Part shown: piece by piece, positions 60,817-64,000 of the stretch | How the letters are laid out: each line of letters opens with the position of its first letter | Position numbering within the stretch: the first letter of the stretch is position 1 | Assembly (NCBI GenBank): GCA_024642005.1 | Contig: JAHECA010000017.1 | Coordinates: forward strand, 1 to 64,000 | DNA length: 64,000 nucleotides | Source of the DNA: Robiginitalea sp. | GTDB taxonomy: Bacteria; Bacteroidota; Bacteroidia; Flavobacteriales; Flavobacteriaceae | Direction of reading: 5' to 3' | The notes under the pieces: model-generated | Databases searched by the model: none | Seen by the model: the letters and a program-made list of their open reading frames with translations, nothing else | Told to the model about the DNA's origin: nothing | Program-made: the position numbers and the translations under genes

Positions 60817-61317
60817 TCAGGAGAGTTTTTCCACGATTTTGCGCGTATTCAGCTTGTAGATGAGCCAGAGCAGGAGCAGGCTGGTGGCAAGGGCCACAGC
60901 AAAAGCATTGCGCACGAAGCGGCGGTTGCGCTCCGGGTCGCTCCAGGCGGTAAACTCGTAGTCGTACCTCAAATAAGCGGCTCCCACGGCGCCCAGGCTG
61001 AGCAGCGCCAGGCCCAGCAAAACGCTCAGGCTAACCCGTGCCCACCCCCTGCGTTTCAGCAGGGCGATGGAACTGATAAGGAAGATCAGGTTATAGGAAA
61101 GCATTAAGGCGACAAACACCCTAAGGTTTGAATAAAAGACCACCTCAATGGGATTAAATGCCGTTATGGTATAATCGGTAAGCACGCCCTGCGAATACAG
61201 GGAGAAAATGGCAAAGGTCTGCAAGGCGGCCAGGGGCAGGTACAGGCCGGATGCCAGGGTAAACCCCCAGCCTGTGAGGGAGATGAAAAGAGAAGGCGTC
61301 CTTTTTCGTTTCGGCAT
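60817..61317 (-). CDS. Hypothetical membrane protein
   Basis: Four TM-like segments; start set at MPKRKRTPSLF (ORF track start 61359). Confidence 0.6.
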   Translation of the reverse strand: MPKRKRTPSLFISLTGWGFTLASGLYLPLAALQTFAIFSLYSQGVLTDYTITAFNPIEVVFYSNLRVFVALMLSYNLIFLISSIALLKRRGWARVSLSVLLGLALLSLGAVGAAYLRYDYEFTAWSDPERNRRFVRNAFAVALATSLLLLWLIYKLNTRKIVEKLS

Positions 61318-61363
61318 GCGCAAATTTCGTGAATTCCGCAGAACTGGCAACCAGCACAAGGCC

Positions 61364-62455
61364 TTACCGGACCTGTTTTTCGGGGTTGCGCCGGTGCCAG
61401 TAAGAGGCCAGCAGGGAGCCCGATATATTCATCAGGGGCCCGAAGACGGCCGGAGCCAGCCCCATGGTGGCGATTTTGCCCAGGGAATAGGCCAGGCCCG
61501 AGGCCAGGCCGCTGTTCTGCATCCCTACTTCCAGGGAGATGGTACGGGCATCCTGCTCGCTCAGCCGCAACAGGCGGGCAAAGCCGTAGCCAAGGAGGTA
61601 CCCGATCGCATTGTGGACCATAACCAGCAGCAGCAAAGTATCGCCTATCTGCAAGAGGCTGTCGCGCCCGGCTGCCGTAATGATGACGATAATGGCCCCG
61701 ATGGCCGCCATGGAGAGCAGCGGCATGAAGCGCGCCAGTTTCCGGGACCCGCTGCCTATCCAGTGATTGAAGAGCAATCCCGCCCCGATGGGCAGCAGGA
61801 TCATTTTGACGATATCCCACATCATCTGCATGGCATCCAGCTCGATGAAAGCCCCGGCGAGCAGGCGCATGCCCAGCGGGGTGATAAAGGGAGCCAGGAG
61901 GGTGGCCAGGGAGGTGATGGTGATCGAAAGGGCCAGGTTGGCCCGGGCCAGGTAAGCCATTACGTTTGAGGCTACGCCGCTGGGGGAACAGCCCACCAGG
62001 ACAATGCCGGCTGCAATTTCAGGTGGCAACCCGCTCGCCGAAGCGAGCAGGTACCCGACCAGGGGCATGATGGTAAGCTGTGCGAACAGGCCGGCAGCAA
62101 CGGCCCTGGGCTGGCGGAAAACAGCCGCAAAATCGCGGGGGCTCATAGCCGTGCCCATCCCAAACATGATTACCTGGATCAGGGGGATGATCAGGGCCGC
62201 AAGGCGGAAATCACCGACCTGTACGAATGCTTCCGGATGGTAGAGGGCCAGGGTAACCCCGGCGAAGATCATACAGGTAAACACATAATGGGTAAGGGAC
62301 GGATGGCTGCCGAAGGCCAGGGCCAGGCAGCAGAAAAAACCGAACAGGGGCCATCCGGCACCGGCAGCATGCCCGCTGATCCACAGCCATATAACGAAGG
62401 CCAGCAAAAGCAAAGCAGCGGTAAGCGCCAGGTGGTATTTGATTCTCGCTTTCAC
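61364..62455 (-). CDS. Bile acid:sodium symporter family (SBF) transporter
   Basis: GMGTAMSPRDFAAVFRQPRAVAAGLFAQLTIMPLVGYLLA; VGCSPSGVASNVMAYLARANLALSITITS; EVGMQNSGLASGLA. Confidence 0.93.
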   Translation of the reverse strand: MKARIKYHLALTAALLLLAFVIWLWISGHAAGAGWPLFGFFCCLALAFGSHPSLTHYVFTCMIFAGVTLALYHPEAFVQVGDFRLAALIIPLIQVIMFGMGTAMSPRDFAAVFRQPRAVAAGLFAQLTIMPLVGYLLASASGLPPEIAAGIVLVGCSPSGVASNVMAYLARANLALSITITSLATLLAPFITPLGMRLLAGAFIELDAMQMMWDIVKMILLPIGAGLLFNHWIGSGSRKLARFMPLLSMAAIGAIIVIITAAGRDSLLQIGDTLLLLVMVHNAIGYLLGYGFARLLRLSEQDARTISLEVGMQNSGLASGLAYSLGKIATMGLAPAVFGPLMNISGSLLASYWHRRNPEKQVR

Positions 62456-62473
62456 AGGCAGCGTTTTAAAGGG

Positions 62474-63223
62474 TTAGCCGCCGGCCAGGGCTCTGAGGAT
62501 CAGGAAAAAAACCGATGGGCAAAGCAGGCAGCCCAGTCCGGTATAAAACGTGGCGGTTAGGGCACCGTAGGGCACCAGTTTCGGGTCGGTGGCCGCAAGG
62601 CCGGCAACCACGCCGCTGGTAGTTCCTCCCATGCCGCCGAAAACCATGGCCGAGTGGGGGTTGTTGAGCCCGATGCGGGGCGCGATCATCGGGGTTATTA
62701 TGGTTACCAGGATGGTCTTGACCACCCCGGCGGCGATGGATATGGCGAGCACTTCGGAGGTGGCGCCCAGGGCCGAGCCGGTTACGGGCCCCACGATATA
62801 CGTACATGCGCCTGCCCCTATGGTTGTAAGGCTTACCGGGTCGGTGTAGCCCAGGGCCAGGGCAGCGGCCACTCCTGCGGTAAAGGAAACCAGCACCCCG
62901 GCAAAAAGGGAAATAACGCCGGCCTTGCCGGCTTTTTTAATCTGGCCCATGTCGGCCCCCATGGCCGTCGCTACCACGGCAAAATCGCGGAACATAGACC
63001 CGCCCAGGAAAGCCAGCCCGGCAAAGAGCGGGTAATCGCCCAATCCCTTTTCACCCCCGAGGAAAGCCAGGCCAAGCCCTCCCAAGATGGCCAGTGCCAC
63101 TCCCGGAATCTTACCCCGGAAGAGGAACCTGGAGAGGACCTGGGAGATGAGCATCATGAGACCTACCAGCAGGAAGGCGAAGATGAGCCCGTTTTTATCG
63201 ATGATGTTTTTCAGCAGTTCCAT
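62474..63223 (-). CDS. madM: Malonate transporter subunit MadM
   Basis: GLAFLGGSMFRDFAVVATAMGAD; GAGACTYIVGPVTGSALGATSEVLAISIAAGVVKTILVTIITP; FGGMGGTTSGVVAGLAATDPKLVPYGALTATFYTGLGCLLCPSV. Confidence 0.85.
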   Translation of the reverse strand: MELLKNIIDKNGLIFAFLLVGLMMLISQVLSRFLFRGKIPGVALAILGGLGLAFLGGEKGLGDYPLFAGLAFLGGSMFRDFAVVATAMGADMGQIKKAGKAGVISLFAGVLVSFTAGVAAALALGYTDPVSLTTIGAGACTYIVGPVTGSALGATSEVLAISIAAGVVKTILVTIITPMIAPRIGLNNPHSAMVFGGMGGTTSGVVAGLAATDPKLVPYGALTATFYTGLGCLLCPSVFFLILRALAGG

Positions 63224-63600
63224 CAGGGCTTGGTATCAGGGTCTGTATCCTTGCCGATCTTGGCGAGCAGGGGCACCAGCAACAGCCCGGCGAAGGTGGC
63301 GGCCCCTCCGGCCAGCAGGGCCACCCAGCCCCCTTCAAAGGCCGCCCTGACGTTCAGGGTGGCGGCCATGGCCACGATAATGGGGATGTACATGGAGCTC
63401 CAGAACCAGATACCTGCTTCCGATTCGCGGGAGAGCCATTGTTTTCTGTGCAGGTAGGCGCCCGCCAGCATGAGCAGCAGCATGGCAAAGCCCACACCGC
63501 CGATGTCCCCGTCCAGGCCGATGGCCTTCCCGAGCAGCTGCCCCAGAAATTTACCAGCCAGGAAGCAGGCGCACAACAGGGCCACTCCGTATATCTTCAT
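63223..63600 (-). CDS. madL: Malonate transporter subunit MadL
   Basis: MKIYGVALLCACFLAGKFLGQLLGKAIGLDGDIGGVGFAMLLLMLAG; overlaps the starts/stops of both neighbours. Confidence 0.8.
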   Translation of the reverse strand: MKIYGVALLCACFLAGKFLGQLLGKAIGLDGDIGGVGFAMLLLMLAGAYLHRKQWLSRESEAGIWFWSSMYIPIIVAMAATLNVRAAFEGGWVALLAGGAATFAGLLLVPLLAKIGKDTDPDTKP

Positions 63601-64000
63601 ACCTCCTTGCCTTGATTGGTGAACAATTCCTTAAGGGCATTCTTGGTAACCTTGCCCAGTACATTGCGCGGCAGCTCCTCCAGCAAAAGGTACTGTCGGG
63701 GTGTCTTGTAAGAAGGCAGCTGCTCTTTCAGCCATTCCCCTAAGGGGCCGAGCTCCAGGGTCGCACCCCGGGGCACCAGGCAGGCGCCGATCACTTCTCC
63801 CCATTCCAGGTCGGGAATACCCACCACCCCGCAGTCTTTCACCTGGGGGTGGGTTCGCAGCACCTCCTCGATTTCGAGGGCCGAAATCTTATACCCGCCC
63901 GATTTGATGATGTCAACAGAGTTGCGCCCCAAAATGCGGTAGCTGCCGTTTTCGTGCACGGCGATGTCGCCGGTCTGGAACCACCCGTCTTTGGTAAAGG
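63597..64000 (-). CDS. Acyl-CoA ligase C-terminal part, malonyl-CoA synthetase (MatB/ACSF3)-like; 5' end outside window
   Basis: FTKDGWFQTGDIAVHENGSYRILGRNSVDIIKSGGYKISALEIEEVLRTHPQVKDCGVVGIPDLEWGEVIGACLVP. The reading frame is open to the window edge; the ORF-track GTG start at 63959 is internal. Confidence 0.85.
   Translation of the reverse strand, partial: FTKDGWFQTGDIAVHENGSYRILGRNSVDIIKSGGYKISALEIEEVLRTHPQVKDCGVVGIPDLEWGEVIGACLVPRGATLELGPLGEWLKEQLPSYKTPRQYLLLEELPRNVLGKVTKNALKELFTNQGKEV

Overview
64-kb chromosomal window that looks like a moderately GC-rich marine Flavobacteriia genome (Robiginitalea-like by gene content; taxonomy is inference). It is mostly core housekeeping content: one tRNA-Phe; coaX; an envelope cluster (beta-barrel-like OMP, TPR protein, LptC, CNNM/CorC, PpiD/SurA-type PPIase); two mevalonate-pathway genes; DPP-IV plus POT peptide transporter; ComEC, NlpC/P60 and LpxB; a C-terminal processing protease; MsrA/MsrB; the mreBCD-mrdA-rodA elongasome; purH; groES/groEL; secG, LptE, a sigma-54 activator and miaB; topA; the T9SS/gliding core gldKLMN; an ABC-F ATPase; a plant-type LRR protein beside an RND tripartite pump; an FGE-like lipoprotein; and, at the right edge, a malonate uptake/activation operon (MatB-like, MadL, MadM). 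I see no CRISPR array, IS element, prophage or rRNA. The most interesting items are: (1) an arginase-fold protein immediately upstream of gldK whose metal-binding motifs are degenerate (probable pseudoenzyme linked to the T9SS locus); (2) an exported lipoprotein FGE that keeps both catalytic cysteines, contrasting with the Cys-less FGE-fold GldK; (3) a translationally coupled malonate operon; (4) a recurring architecture in which a TANNTTTG-type -7 element ends exactly 4 nt before the start codon, suggesting leaderless transcripts; (5) a 24-bp perfect palindrome inside a secreted nuclease gene. Product names are from motif recognition by eye, with no database search.
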